Below are positions 27,191-35,722 of a DNA stretch of 64,000 nt, one piece after another. The notes below the pieces were generated by a model. That model was not told where the DNA came from, searched no databases, and was given only the letters and a program-made list of their open reading frames with translations. A program made the translations under genes and the position numbers. The number at the start of each line of letters is the position of its first letter. Position 1 is the stretch's first letter. This DNA is from Sphingopyxis sp. DBS4 (GTDB lineage Bacteria > Pseudomonadota > Alphaproteobacteria > Sphingomonadales > Sphingomonadaceae), in contig NZ_CP102384.1 of the NCBI RefSeq assembly GCF_024628865.1, forward strand, positions 2,491,001 to 2,555,000, written 5' to 3'.

Positions 27191-27270
27191 GACGATTTCC
27201 CCAGAAAGCGGGCAGAAACATGCGTGGGAGGGAGCGGCACGCACCGCTCCCTCCCATCGGAGCAAAGGCC

Positions 27271-28896
27271 TCAGCTGGTCGGCAGCGAGGTGCAGAGCCC
27301 CGTGTTGCCGGTGCCGAAGTCGGCGGTCGTGCTGTTGCAGGTCCAGCCCTGATACCAGGTGTCGCTGGCATCCTTGACCGCGCCGACATAGCTCGTCTTG
27401 TCGAAGAAGCCGGCGCGGGTCAGTTCGATGCCGTTGAACATCTGTCCGTTCAGCGTCGACACGTCGAACGCCGCCACCTTGGTTTCGTTCGCCCCGTTGA
27501 TGAACAGGCTGGCGAAGGTCGGCGTATAGGCGTCGTCATTGCCGTTCGACCCCGAACCGAAGATCGACGCCACCGCGCCCGCGGTGATGCCGCTGTCGAT
27601 ATATTTGGGCGACGCGCACTGCATCAGCACCGAACGGAAGATCGGCGCGCCATATTCGTCGATCGCGGCGCTCTGCGTTCCCGATGCGGTCTGCGTCCGG
27701 CTGATGTTGATGCAGGGGTTGGTCGGGCTGACCAGCACCGAGTTGTAGAGGCCATAATCGGTGCCGCCGCGCAGCAGGATCGAGGCCTTGTCCGACGAGG
27801 CGTTCTGCGAATTCTGGAAGAAGACGAAGTTCGCCACCCGCGTGTTCTGGCGCGGATTGTTGCCGTCGAGCGCATTGTCGGTATCGGCCTCGATCATCGC
27901 GTCGCCGATATTCGGGCGCTGGACGACGATACCGTATTGGAAGTTCGCCTTGGTGCCGACGTCGGTGTCGAGATTGTCGTCCTCGGCGCCCACCGCGATG
28001 AAATGTTTCACATGCGCATGGCCGCCGAATACTTCGACCGCGTCATCGGAGCTGTTGTACGACATGATATGGTCGATCTGCGTGGCCGACCCCACGCCTT
28101 CGAGCGTCAGCGACTGAAGCTCGCTGTTCGACGAGAGGACATAGCCCGAATAGCGGATCTGGACATAGCTCATCCGGCCGCTGTTGTCGTTGGCGAGGCT
28201 GCCGCCATAGAGCGCGTCGTCGACCGCGCCTTCGGTCTGGCGCTCGCAGGCGTCGGTGCCGGGCGCGGCGCCGGTGGCGGCGCAGTCGGTGACCGGGGCG
28301 CGGCCGCTCAGCACGACGCCGCCCCACTGGCCCGACGAGCTTTCGGTGTTGAGCCCCTGGACGTTGTCGCGGCTGGTGAAGATGATCGGCTGGGTCGCGG
28401 TCCCGACCGCCTGGATCTTGTTGCCGCGATTGACGTTCAGCCACGACGGACCCGATTCGCCATAGAGGATGACGCCGGGATCGATCGTCAGCGTGACATC
28501 GGGCTTGTCGCTCGCTTCCTCGGTCGGCCCCTGATCGTAACCGACATCGACGCGGCCGTTGATGCGATAGAGGAGGCCGGCGATCTTCGGCAGCGTCGAA
28601 TTGGCGGTGATGCGCGCGGGCAGCGTGCAGACGCGCCAGCTGCCGAGCGCGCTATTGCTGATCGTGCCGGCGTCGGTCAGCGCCCCGCCGCCGATGGTCG
28701 GGCAGCCCGCGGCCGGAGTGACGGTCGGCGTCGGAGTCGGCGTGGGGGTCGGGGTCGGCGTGGGGGTCGGCGTCGGATTGATGATGATCGTACCGCCCTC
28801 GCCCGGCGACGCGATATCGTCGGCGCCGCAGGCGGCAAGGGTGGAACAGGCCACGCTGGTTAGCATGATCAGACGAACGCGTGCGAAAGCCGCCAT
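27271..28896 (-). CDS. Large lipoprotein with a (Pro-Thr)n linker and beta-helix-like body
   Basis: 541 residues from the ATG at 28896, preceded by GGAG. The signal peptide ends in a lipobox (STLAAC), then GADDIASPGEGG and a run of nine Pro-Thr pairs. The rest is rich in Asn, Ser, Gly and Thr, with right-handed beta-helix-type repeats (for example PGVILYGESG, QPIIFTSRDN, GQWGGVVLSG, DDAVEVFGGHAHVKHF). At least six cysteines are spread through the mature part. Such proteins are common beside TonB-dependent receptors in sphingomonads and Caulobacter, but a reaction is not established. It is first in the pair and has the Pho-box-like array 106 bases upstream. Confidence 0.82.
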   Translation of the reverse strand: MAAFARVRLIMLTSVACSTLAACGADDIASPGEGGTIIINPTPTPTPTPTPTPTPTPTVTPAAGCPTIGGGALTDAGTISNSALGSWRVCTLPARITANSTLPKIAGLLYRINGRVDVGYDQGPTEEASDKPDVTLTIDPGVILYGESGPSWLNVNRGNKIQAVGTATQPIIFTSRDNVQGLNTESSSGQWGGVVLSGRAPVTDCAATGAAPGTDACERQTEGAVDDALYGGSLANDNSGRMSYVQIRYSGYVLSSNSELQSLTLEGVGSATQIDHIMSYNSSDDAVEVFGGHAHVKHFIAVGAEDDNLDTDVGTKANFQYGIVVQRPNIGDAMIEADTDNALDGNNPRQNTRVANFVFFQNSQNASSDKASILLRGGTDYGLYNSVLVSPTNPCINISRTQTASGTQSAAIDEYGAPIFRSVLMQCASPKYIDSGITAGAVASIFGSGSNGNDDAYTPTFASLFINGANETKVAAFDVSTLNGQMFNGIELTRAGFFDKTSYVGAVKDASDTWYQGWTCNSTTADFGTGNTGLCTSLPTS

Positions 28897-29001
28897 GAAA
28901 TTCTCCGTTCCCGGTGTGCGCACGAGGGGCGCTGTGAAAAACCACCGGCGAACAAAGGAGGATGTGCCGCCCCGCCCCCGGTGACGCCGCCACTAGGGTG
29001 A

Positions 29002-29067
29002 TTCGATGACGGTCTGACGCCAGAGCCGTGACAGTCCGATGACGCTTCGGGGTCGCTTCGATGACAT
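29002..29067 (-). promoter_or_regulatory. Six 11-bp direct repeats resembling an extended Pho box
   Basis: On the minus strand six consecutive 11-mers run from 29067 to 29002: ATGTCATCGAA, GCGACCCCGAA, GCGTCATCGGA, CTGTCACGGCT, CTGGCGTCAGA, CCGTCATCGAA. GTCA occurs in the same phase in units 1, 3, 4 and 6. The PhoB box is built from 7-base CTGTCAT units spaced every 11 bases, which matches both the period and the core here. The array ends 106 bases before the start of the lipoprotein gene on that strand. Phosphate-starvation control is inference. The rest of 28897-29212 shows nothing else clear. Confidence 0.6.
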
Positions 29068-29212
29068 TCGCAAAAAGCGCTGAGGTCCGCGCCTTCGCGG
29101 TGCGACCGCCGGGCGACGAAATAAAAGCGGCGAAGCTCGCTTGCATCGCCCGAAAAGCTTTGCTAGGCGCCCGCTCCTACCTGGTGCCGGCCCGTCCGGA
29201 CCATCATGATGT

Positions 29213-29299
29213 GCGGTCGTGGCGGAACTGGTAGACGCGCAACGTTGAGGTCGTTGTGGCCGAAAGGCCGTGGAAGTTCGAGTCTTCTCGACCGCACCA
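29213..29299 (+). tRNA. tRNA-Leu (anticodon GAG)
   Basis: 87 bases including an encoded CCA. Acceptor arms GCGGTCG and CGACCGC pair fully. The anticodon stem-loop is CAACG-TTGAGGT-CGTTG with anticodon GAG. The long variable arm TGGCCGAAAGGCCGT is typical of class II tRNA-Leu, and the T arm is GGAAG-TTCGAGT-CTTC. It decodes CUC/CUU. A hairpin with a T stretch follows at 29303-29328, then the remnant of an M3 peptidase. Confidence 0.96.
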
Positions 29300-29302
29300 A
29301 TA

Positions 29303-29328
29303 TCCCTTGATAACAAAGGGAAATTTTG
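29303..29328 (+). terminator. Terminator after tRNA-Leu
   Basis: TCCCTT (29303-29308) and AAGGGA (29316-29321) form a short stem with a seven-base loop, followed by AATTTT. The stem is only six pairs, so termination may be partial. Confidence 0.5.
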
Positions 29329-29517
29329 GAACTCTGGTACAATTTGCTACACAGAGGAATCTGCGGCCCGTTCAAAATGCAAGATGAATGAGGCTGCGTT
29401 CGGGGCTCGATTGCCCCCGATTCAGTCGTCGCGGGGACGACCTCGGCGAACGTAAATTTCGGTGCTTCGCATCCTCGCCCCATTCGCGAACCGCCTCAGG
29501 ATGCCATCGCGGCTATG

Positions 29518-29885
29518 CCAGCGCCTCGCTCGCTTTCTATTCGGGCGTTCCCAAGGATCGCGATCTGGCCGCGGTCTATGACGCGGCCTATAATCGCTAC
29601 GCTCTCGCTCCCAACCCCGAAGGCACGCACGGCTACGCCGCGTTCGGCCATCTCACCGGCTACGGCGCGTCCTATTACACCTATCAATGGTCCAAGGCGC
29701 TCGCGAGCGATCTGCTCAGCGAATTCCGCAAACATGGCCTGCGCGATCAGGTCACCGCCATGCGTTATCGCAACCTGATCCTCGCGCCCGGCGGGTCGGC
29801 GTCGATGAATCAGCTCGCGCGAAATTTCCTCGGCCGCGACTGGACGGTGGACGCCTATCGGGCGGAGTTGCAGTCAGGCCGGTAG
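29518..29885 (+). pseudogene. C-terminal remnant of an M3-family oligopeptidase
   Basis: The frame encodes about 120 residues matching only the C-terminal end of M3 metallopeptidases (thimet oligopeptidase/Dcp type): EGTHGYAAFGHLTGYGASYY, then TYQWSKALASDLLSEFRKHG and MRYRNLILAPGGSASMNQLA. The catalytic HExxH helix and all of the N-terminal 80% are missing. The sequence before about 29518 is unrelated and lower in GC. The break lies about 220 bases downstream of tRNA-Leu, which suggests deletion or insertion at a tRNA integration site. No start codon for the fragment is convincing. Confidence 0.8.
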
Positions 29886-29998
29886 CCGGCGGCAGATCGG
29901 GGTTCCTTGCCGCGGGGCTTTCCCCTATTCGATGCGGCGGCGCGGGTATGAGGTCGCGACCGGGGCAATGATAGGCCCGCACGAGGGGAGAGAAGGTC

Positions 29999-31024
29999 AT
30001 GCCGCGTCGCACATTCACGCTTTTCGGCGCGCTGCTGACCGCGGCGTCGCTTGCGGCGCTGACCGGATGCGGCGGAGAGGGTGCGCCGCAGGCGAAGGAG
30101 GAAGCGGCCGCCCATGCGCGCGCCTGCCCGCGCATCGCCGACACGCCGGTGCGCCTCGCTGGCGGAACGTTCGAGATGGGCGAAGAGGATGTCTATGACG
30201 AGGAGGGGCCGGTGCGGACGACGACCGTCCACGGCTTCTGGATCGATCCGCACGAAGTGACCAACCGCCAGTTCGCCGCCTTCGTCGCGGCGACCCACTA
30301 TGTCACGGTCGCCGAGAAGCCGGTCGATCCCAAACAGTTCAACGTCCCCGCCGACCGGATCCCACCCGACATGCTGAAACCCGGATCGGCGGTCTTCACC
30401 CCGCCCGACTTTCCGTCGAACCGCTACACCGATTGGTGGAAATATGTCCCCGGCGCGTCGTGGAAGAAACCCTATGGCCCGAACGGTCCCGGCGCGGTGC
30501 CCGACGAACCCGTCGTTCATCTCGCGTGGGATGATATGGTCGCCTATGCCAGATGGGCGGGCGGGCGCATCCCGACCGAGGCCGAATGGGAATATGCGGC
30601 GAGCGCGGGGCAGCGGTCGAAGAATGTCCAGCCCGAAGAGGCGAACAGTTGGCAGGGCGCCTTCCCCAATTACAATGCCGGGACCGACGGCTTCAAGGGC
30701 GTGGCGCCGGTGGGCTGCTACAAACCCAACGCCAACGGCCTTTACGACATGGTCGGCAATGTGTGGGAGGTGACGTCGGATTTCTTCCGCCCCGGCCACG
30801 ATCCGAAGGACAGCGACGATCCCAAAGGCCCCGACGAAGGATCGGCCTATGATCCGTTCAGCGCCGACGTGCCGTCGCGCACGGTGAAGGGCGGCAGCTA
30901 TCTCTGCGCGCCCAACTATTGCCAGCGCTATCGCCCCGCCTCGCGCCAGGGGCGCGACCCGGGCATGGGGACGAGCAACGTCGGTTTCCGCCTCGTTTAC
31001 GACACGCCGCCGAGACCTCGCTAA
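29999..31024 (+). CDS. Formylglycine-generating enzyme family lipoprotein
   Basis: 341 residues. A lipoprotein signal ends in LAALTGC, so the enzyme is predicted to be membrane-anchored outside the cytoplasm. The FGE-sulfatase fold begins with LAGGTFEMGEEDVYDEEGPV and includes FWIDPHEVTNRQFAAFV, GGRIPTEAEWEYAA and DMVGNVWEVTSDFF. The copper-binding cysteine pair of aerobic FGEs is retained in SYLCAPNYCQRYR (Cys303 and Cys308). FGE converts a Cys of type I sulfatases to formylglycine. No sulfatase gene is in the window, so its client is unknown. Confidence 0.9.
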   Translation: MPRRTFTLFGALLTAASLAALTGCGGEGAPQAKEEAAAHARACPRIADTPVRLAGGTFEMGEEDVYDEEGPVRTTTVHGFWIDPHEVTNRQFAAFVAATHYVTVAEKPVDPKQFNVPADRIPPDMLKPGSAVFTPPDFPSNRYTDWWKYVPGASWKKPYGPNGPGAVPDEPVVHLAWDDMVAYARWAGGRIPTEAEWEYAASAGQRSKNVQPEEANSWQGAFPNYNAGTDGFKGVAPVGCYKPNANGLYDMVGNVWEVTSDFFRPGHDPKDSDDPKGPDEGSAYDPFSADVPSRTVKGGSYLCAPNYCQRYRPASRQGRDPGMGTSNVGFRLVYDTPPRPR

Positions 31025-31048
31025 GACGTGATTCTTCCCGATGAAATC

Positions 31049-31124
31049 GTCATCCCGGCGAAGGCCGGGATCTCGCCGGTGCGTCAGGCCGATACGATGA
31101 GATCCCGGCCTTCGCCGGGATGAC
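31049..31124. repeat. Palindromic repeat (GTCATCCCGGCGAAGG family)
   Basis: Intact copy of the family at 291-414: GTCATCCCGGCGAAGGCCGG and its reverse complement (ending at 31124) flank a loop with GATCTCGCC and GAGATCC. It lies between the convergent FGE and efflux outer-membrane genes and could terminate both. Confidence 0.82.
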
Positions 31125-31142
31125 GGGAAAGAGAGGACGGCC

Positions 31143-32552
31143 CTACGACGGTTCGACCAGCCCCCCGCCCAGCGCGACATAGAGCGTCACCAGATTGTCG
31201 ACCTGCGCGCGGCGCAGTTCGATCAGCGCCTGTTCGGACGCGAAGAGATTGCGTTCGGCGTCGAGCACTTCGAGATAGGTCGATACCCCCTCGCGATAGC
31301 GCTTGCGCGCAAGGTCGGCGATGCGGCGCGTCGCCTCGGTCCCGCGCTCCTGCGCTTCGACCTGCTCGGCGAGGTGACGGCGGCCCGCGAGCGCGTCGGC
31401 GACCTCGCGGAACGCCGACTGCACCGTCTTCTCATAGGTCGCGACCGCGATATTCTCACGCGCTTCGGCGACGGTCAGATTGCCCTTGTTGCGCCCGAAA
31501 TCGAAGATCGGCAGGCTGATCGTCGGCCCGAAGCTCCAGCTCAGGCCGTTGTTACCGAACAAGCTGTCGAGCGACGACGACGCGAAGCCGATATTCCCCG
31601 TCAGCGAGATCGACGGGAAGAAAGCGGCACGCGCCGCGCCGACATTGGCGCGCGCGGCGCGAAGCTGTTCTTCGGCCTGCAAGATGTCGGGCCGCGCCAC
31701 CAGCAGCTCGGAGGGCAGCCCCGCGGTCAGCGCGGGCGGACGCGACTGGTCGACGAGCGGCAGCGGCGCGGGCAGGTCGGCCGGAAGCGGTCCGCCGACG
31801 AGCACGGCGAGGAAATTGTCGGCCTGCGCCTTGGCGAGCTTCAGGCTGGCAAGCTGCGTCTCGGCCTGCGTCAGCAGCGTCTCCGACTGGCGATAGTCGA
31901 GCGCCGAGGTCACCCCCGCGTCGAGCCGCAGCTTGGCGATGCGCAGCCCCTCGCGACGGCTGGTCACCGTCGCTTCGGCCAGGACGATCTGCTCCTCCGC
32001 CCCGCACGCGGCGAAATAGGTCGAGGCGGTGTCGCGGATCAGCGACAGGCGAAAGGCGCGCTCGGCCTGCTGGGTCGCGAAATACTGGCTGCGCGCCGCT
32101 TCGGACAGATTCTTCACCCGCCCCCAGAAATCGAGCTCGAAGCCGGTGACCCCGACCCCGACCGAATAGCGGTTCGAGGTGTCGGGGCCCGGCGGCGTGG
32201 TGAAGGCCGAAAAGGCGCGGCTGCGCGTCGCATCGGCGCTCGCCCCGACGGTCGGCAGGCGGTCGGCGTCCTGGATGCGATATTGCCCCTTCGCCTCCTC
32301 GATCCGCGCGACGGCGATCGCGAGGTCGCGGTTGCGCTCGAGCGCACGCGACACCAGCGCCGCGAGCTGCGGGTCGGCGAAGAAATCGCGCCACGAAATC
32401 TCGGTCGCGCGTTGGCCGAGCGTGACGTCGTTCGCAAAGCCTTCGGGATAGTCGGGCGCGGTCGAAAGCGGCGGCCGCGTGTGCGGTGGCGCAAGGTTGA
32501 CGCACCCCGACAGCATCGTCGCCGCGGCGAGAAGCAGGATCGGCTTACGCAT
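31143..32552 (-). CDS. RND efflux outer-membrane lipoprotein (OprM/NodT family)
   Basis: 469 residues. The lipoprotein signal MRKPILLLAAATMLSGC is followed by the two outer-membrane efflux protein repeats, with ELDFWGRVKNLSEAARSQYF and PSELLVARPDILQAEEQLRA, the latter a hallmark of NodT-type channels. It forms the outer-membrane duct of the tripartite pump encoded by the next two genes upstream. Its start overlaps the permease stop by eight bases, so it is the third gene of the operon. Confidence 0.95.
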   Translation of the reverse strand: MRKPILLLAAATMLSGCVNLAPPHTRPPLSTAPDYPEGFANDVTLGQRATEISWRDFFADPQLAALVSRALERNRDLAIAVARIEEAKGQYRIQDADRLPTVGASADATRSRAFSAFTTPPGPDTSNRYSVGVGVTGFELDFWGRVKNLSEAARSQYFATQQAERAFRLSLIRDTASTYFAACGAEEQIVLAEATVTSRREGLRIAKLRLDAGVTSALDYRQSETLLTQAETQLASLKLAKAQADNFLAVLVGGPLPADLPAPLPLVDQSRPPALTAGLPSELLVARPDILQAEEQLRAARANVGAARAAFFPSISLTGNIGFASSSLDSLFGNNGLSWSFGPTISLPIFDFGRNKGNLTVAEARENIAVATYEKTVQSAFREVADALAGRRHLAEQVEAQERGTEATRRIADLARKRYREGVSTYLEVLDAERNLFASEQALIELRRAQVDNLVTLYVALGGGLVEPS

Positions 32553-35500
32553 GGGTCAGCCCCTCCTCATGATGGCTTTTCTCGGACGGCGCCGGGGGCC
32601 GCTTGCGGCTGAGCCACTTGCGCACCGACAGGTAGAAGAGCGGGATGAAGAAGATGCCGAGCAACGTCGCGGCGATCATGCCGCCCATCACGCCGGTGCC
32701 GACCGCGCGGCGGCTCGCCGCCCCCGCCCCGCTCGCGATCACCAGCGGCACCATGCCGAGGATGAAGGCCATGCTGGTCATGATGATCGGGCGAAGGCGC
32801 AGCTTCACCGCCTCCATCACCGCGTCGAGCGTCCCCTTGCCTTCGGCCTCCTGCTCGATCGCGAATTCGACGATCAGGATCGCATTCTTCGCGGCGAGCC
32901 CGATGATCGTGATCAGCCCGACATTGAAATAAATGTCGGCGTTGAGCCCGCGCAGCATCGAGAAAAGCACCGCGCCGAGCACGCCCAATGGCACGACGAG
33001 CAGCACCGAAACCGGCACCGACCAGCTTTCGTAGAGCGCCGCGAGCAGCAGGAAGACGACGACGAGCGACAGGCCGAGCAACATGCCGATCTGCCCCGCC
33101 GACTGCTTCTCCTCATAGGAGATGCCGGTCCATTCATAGGCGAAGCCCGCGGGCAGCGCCTGCGCCAGCCGCTCCATCTCCGCCATCGCCTCGCCGGTCG
33201 ACTGGCCGGGCGCGGGCTCGCCCGAGATCGTCATCGCGGGATAGCCGTTGTAGCGCTGAAGCTGCGGCGCCTGCGCCGACCATTCGGCGGTGCTGAACGA
33301 TCCGAAGGGCACCATCTCGCCCGCCGCGCTCCGCACCTTGAGGTCGAGCACGTCCTGCGGCGTCATCCGGCTCGCGGCGTCGGCCTGGAGCAGAACGCGC
33401 AGCACGCGGCCCTCGCGGGTGAAGTCGTTGGCATAGGCGCTGCCGAAGCTGATCGCGAGCGTCGCATTGACGTCGCCGATCGACAGGCCGAGCGCGCGCG
33501 CCTTGATGCGGTCGATGTCGACCTTGAGCACCGGTGCATCCTCCTGCCCTTCGGGCCGGACGTTGGCGAGCGTCTTGCTCTGCATCGCGCCGCCGAGCAT
33601 CTGGTTGCGCGCGGCGAGCAGCGCGTCGCGGCCCGCCCCGCCGCGGTCCTGCAGCTTGAAGGTGAAGCCGCTCGACGTGCCAAGTTCGGGGATCGACGGC
33701 GGGCTCAGCGAAAAGACGAACGCCTCCTTGATGCCCATGAAGGCGCCCATCGCCTTGCCGGCGATCGCCTCGGCGCTGTTTTCCTTGCCGTGACGTTCCT
33801 TCCACGGTTTCAGCGGAGTGAACATGATCGCGTTCGCCTGCCCTTGGCCGAAGAAACTGAAGCCATGGACGAGCACGGTGTTCGCAACCTGCGGCTGCCC
33901 GGCAAAGAATTTCTGCACCTCGTTCGCCGCGACATTCGTCCGCTGCGTCGTCGCGCCCGGCGGGGCCTGGACGACGGTGATCAGAAAGCCCTGATCCTCT
34001 TGCGGCAGGAACGAACCCGGCAGGCGGAAGAAAAGCAAGGCGGTGATTCCGACGAGCGCCAGGAATACGCCGAGCCAGCGCAGCGGCGCCGACAGCACGC
34101 GGCCGACCTGCCCCTGATAGCGGTCGGTCGTGCGCCCGAACCAGCCATTGAAGCGATCGAAGAAGCGGTCGACGCGCGCGCCGATCGGCCCGCTGCGCTT
34201 CGCCGCATCGTGGGGCTTGAGCAGCGTCGCGCAAAGCGCCGGGGTCAGCGTCAGCGCGAGCAGCGCCGAGAAGCCGATCGAGATCGCCAGCGTCAGCGAG
34301 AATTGGCGATAGATGCCGCCGGTCGATCCGGGGAAGAAGGCCATCGGGATGAACACCGCGATCAGCACCAGCGTGATGCCGATGATCGCCGAAGTGATCT
34401 GGCTCATCGCCTTCACCGTCGCCTCATAGGGCGAGAGATGCTCCTCGCTCATGATGCGCTCGACATTCTCGATCACGACGATCGCGTCGTCGACGAGGAT
34501 GCCGATCGCGAGCACCATGCCGAACAGGGTCAGCACGTTGATCGAGAAGCCCGCGAGCCAGAGGCCGAGGCACGCGCCCGCGAGCGCGATCGGGACGACG
34601 ACGCTGGGGATCACCGTCGCGCGCCAGTTCTGGAGAAACAGGAACATGACGAGGAAGACGAGCGCCATCGCCTCGGCAAGCGTCTTGACCACTTCCTCGA
34701 TCGACAGGCTGATGAAGGGGGTCGTGTCATAGGGGATCGACCAGGTGACATCGGGCGGAAAACCCTTCGCCAGCTCGTCCATCCGTTCGCGGATACCCTT
34801 CGCGGTCGAAAGCGCGTTGGCGCCGGGAGTGAGCTGGACCGCGAGCCCCGCCATCGGCTTGCCGTTGAGTTCGGACGAGAAGAGATAGCTCGCGGCGCCG
34901 AGTTCGACGCGGCCGACGTCGCCCAAGGTCACCGCCGACCCATCGGGGTTGGCGCGCAGGATGATGCTTTCGAACTGCTCGGGCTTGGTGAAGCGGCCCT
35001 GCGTCGTGATCACCGCGTTGAGTTCGGCCCCCTTGGCGAGCGGCTGGTCGCCGAGCTGGCCGCCCGGAGTCTGGCTGTTCTGCTCCTGCACCGCGCCGAG
35101 CGCCTCGGCGGGCGAGAGGTGATAGGACGCGAGCTTCTGCGGATCGAGCCAGATGCGCATCGCATATTCGGGCGCGAAGGCCTGAACGTTGCCGACGCCG
35201 TTGACGCGGCGCAGCTCGTCGAGCACGCGCGTGTTGGCGAAATTGTTGATCTCCATCGGGTCGGTCTTGCCGCTCTTCGACGTGATCGCGACGATCAGCA
35301 GAAAGCCCGAATTGGCCTCGGTCACCGAAATGCCCTGCCGTCGCACATCCTCGGGCAGGCGCTGCTCGACGCGGCGCAGGCGGTTCTGGACCTCCATCTG
35401 CGCATTGTCGATGTCAGTCCCCGCCTCGAAGGTCAGGGTGATCGACGCGGTGCCGTTCGATTCGCTGGTCGAGGCCATGTAGAGGAAGCCCTCGACCCCG

Positions 35501-35712
35501 TTCAGTTCCTGCTCGATCACCTGCGTGACATTCTGCTCGAGCGTCCCGGCGTCGGCGCCGGGATAGGTGACGCTGATCGTCAGCGACGGCGGCGCGACCG
35601 ACGGATATTGCTCCACGGGAAGCCCGCGCAGCGCGATGATCCCGGCCATCAGGATGCCGATGGCGATGACCCACGAAAAGATGGGCCGGTCGATGAAGAA
35701 ACGGGGAGACAT
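32545..35712 (-). CDS. RND multidrug efflux permease (HAE1 family, AcrB/MexB-like)
   Basis: 1055 residues, normal for the family. Twelve membrane helices with two large periplasmic loops. The N-terminal MSPRFFIDRPIFSWVIAIGI and the proton-relay helix LVDDAIVVIENVERIMSEE (two acidic residues, about 405-420) are present, as are SGAGAASRRAVGTGVMGGM and the C-terminal FIPLFYLSVRK. It pumps drugs and other amphiphiles from the periplasm or inner membrane using the proton gradient. It lies between adaptor and channel genes. The true substrates cannot be read from sequence. Confidence 0.96.
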   Translation of the reverse strand: MSPRFFIDRPIFSWVIAIGILMAGIIALRGLPVEQYPSVAPPSLTISVTYPGADAGTLEQNVTQVIEQELNGVEGFLYMASTSESNGTASITLTFEAGTDIDNAQMEVQNRLRRVEQRLPEDVRRQGISVTEANSGFLLIVAITSKSGKTDPMEINNFANTRVLDELRRVNGVGNVQAFAPEYAMRIWLDPQKLASYHLSPAEALGAVQEQNSQTPGGQLGDQPLAKGAELNAVITTQGRFTKPEQFESIILRANPDGSAVTLGDVGRVELGAASYLFSSELNGKPMAGLAVQLTPGANALSTAKGIRERMDELAKGFPPDVTWSIPYDTTPFISLSIEEVVKTLAEAMALVFLVMFLFLQNWRATVIPSVVVPIALAGACLGLWLAGFSINVLTLFGMVLAIGILVDDAIVVIENVERIMSEEHLSPYEATVKAMSQITSAIIGITLVLIAVFIPMAFFPGSTGGIYRQFSLTLAISIGFSALLALTLTPALCATLLKPHDAAKRSGPIGARVDRFFDRFNGWFGRTTDRYQGQVGRVLSAPLRWLGVFLALVGITALLFFRLPGSFLPQEDQGFLITVVQAPPGATTQRTNVAANEVQKFFAGQPQVANTVLVHGFSFFGQGQANAIMFTPLKPWKERHGKENSAEAIAGKAMGAFMGIKEAFVFSLSPPSIPELGTSSGFTFKLQDRGGAGRDALLAARNQMLGGAMQSKTLANVRPEGQEDAPVLKVDIDRIKARALGLSIGDVNATLAISFGSAYANDFTREGRVLRVLLQADAASRMTPQDVLDLKVRSAAGEMVPFGSFSTAEWSAQAPQLQRYNGYPAMTISGEPAPGQSTGEAMAEMERLAQALPAGFAYEWTGISYEEKQSAGQIGMLLGLSLVVVFLLLAALYESWSVPVSVLLVVPLGVLGAVLFSMLRGLNADIYFNVGLITIIGLAAKNAILIVEFAIEQEAEGKGTLDAVMEAVKLRLRPIIMTSMAFILGMVPLVIASGAGAASRRAVGTGVMGGMIAATLLGIFFIPLFYLSVRKWLSRKRPPAPSEKSHHEEGLTHA

Positions 35713-35722
35713 GCGATCGGCC

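Noticed and set aside
24599..27352. Long plus-strand frame of 917 codons opposite the TonB-dependent receptor
   Set aside because: It is rich in Arg, Ala, Asp and Gly with no domains and mirrors a clear receptor gene. Such open antisense frames are expected in high-GC DNA.
28729..28785. Tandem hexamer-like repeats that could suggest a CRISPR or minisatellite
   Set aside because: They encode the Pro-Thr linker of the lipoprotein in frame, without spacers. No CRISPR array was seen anywhere in the window.
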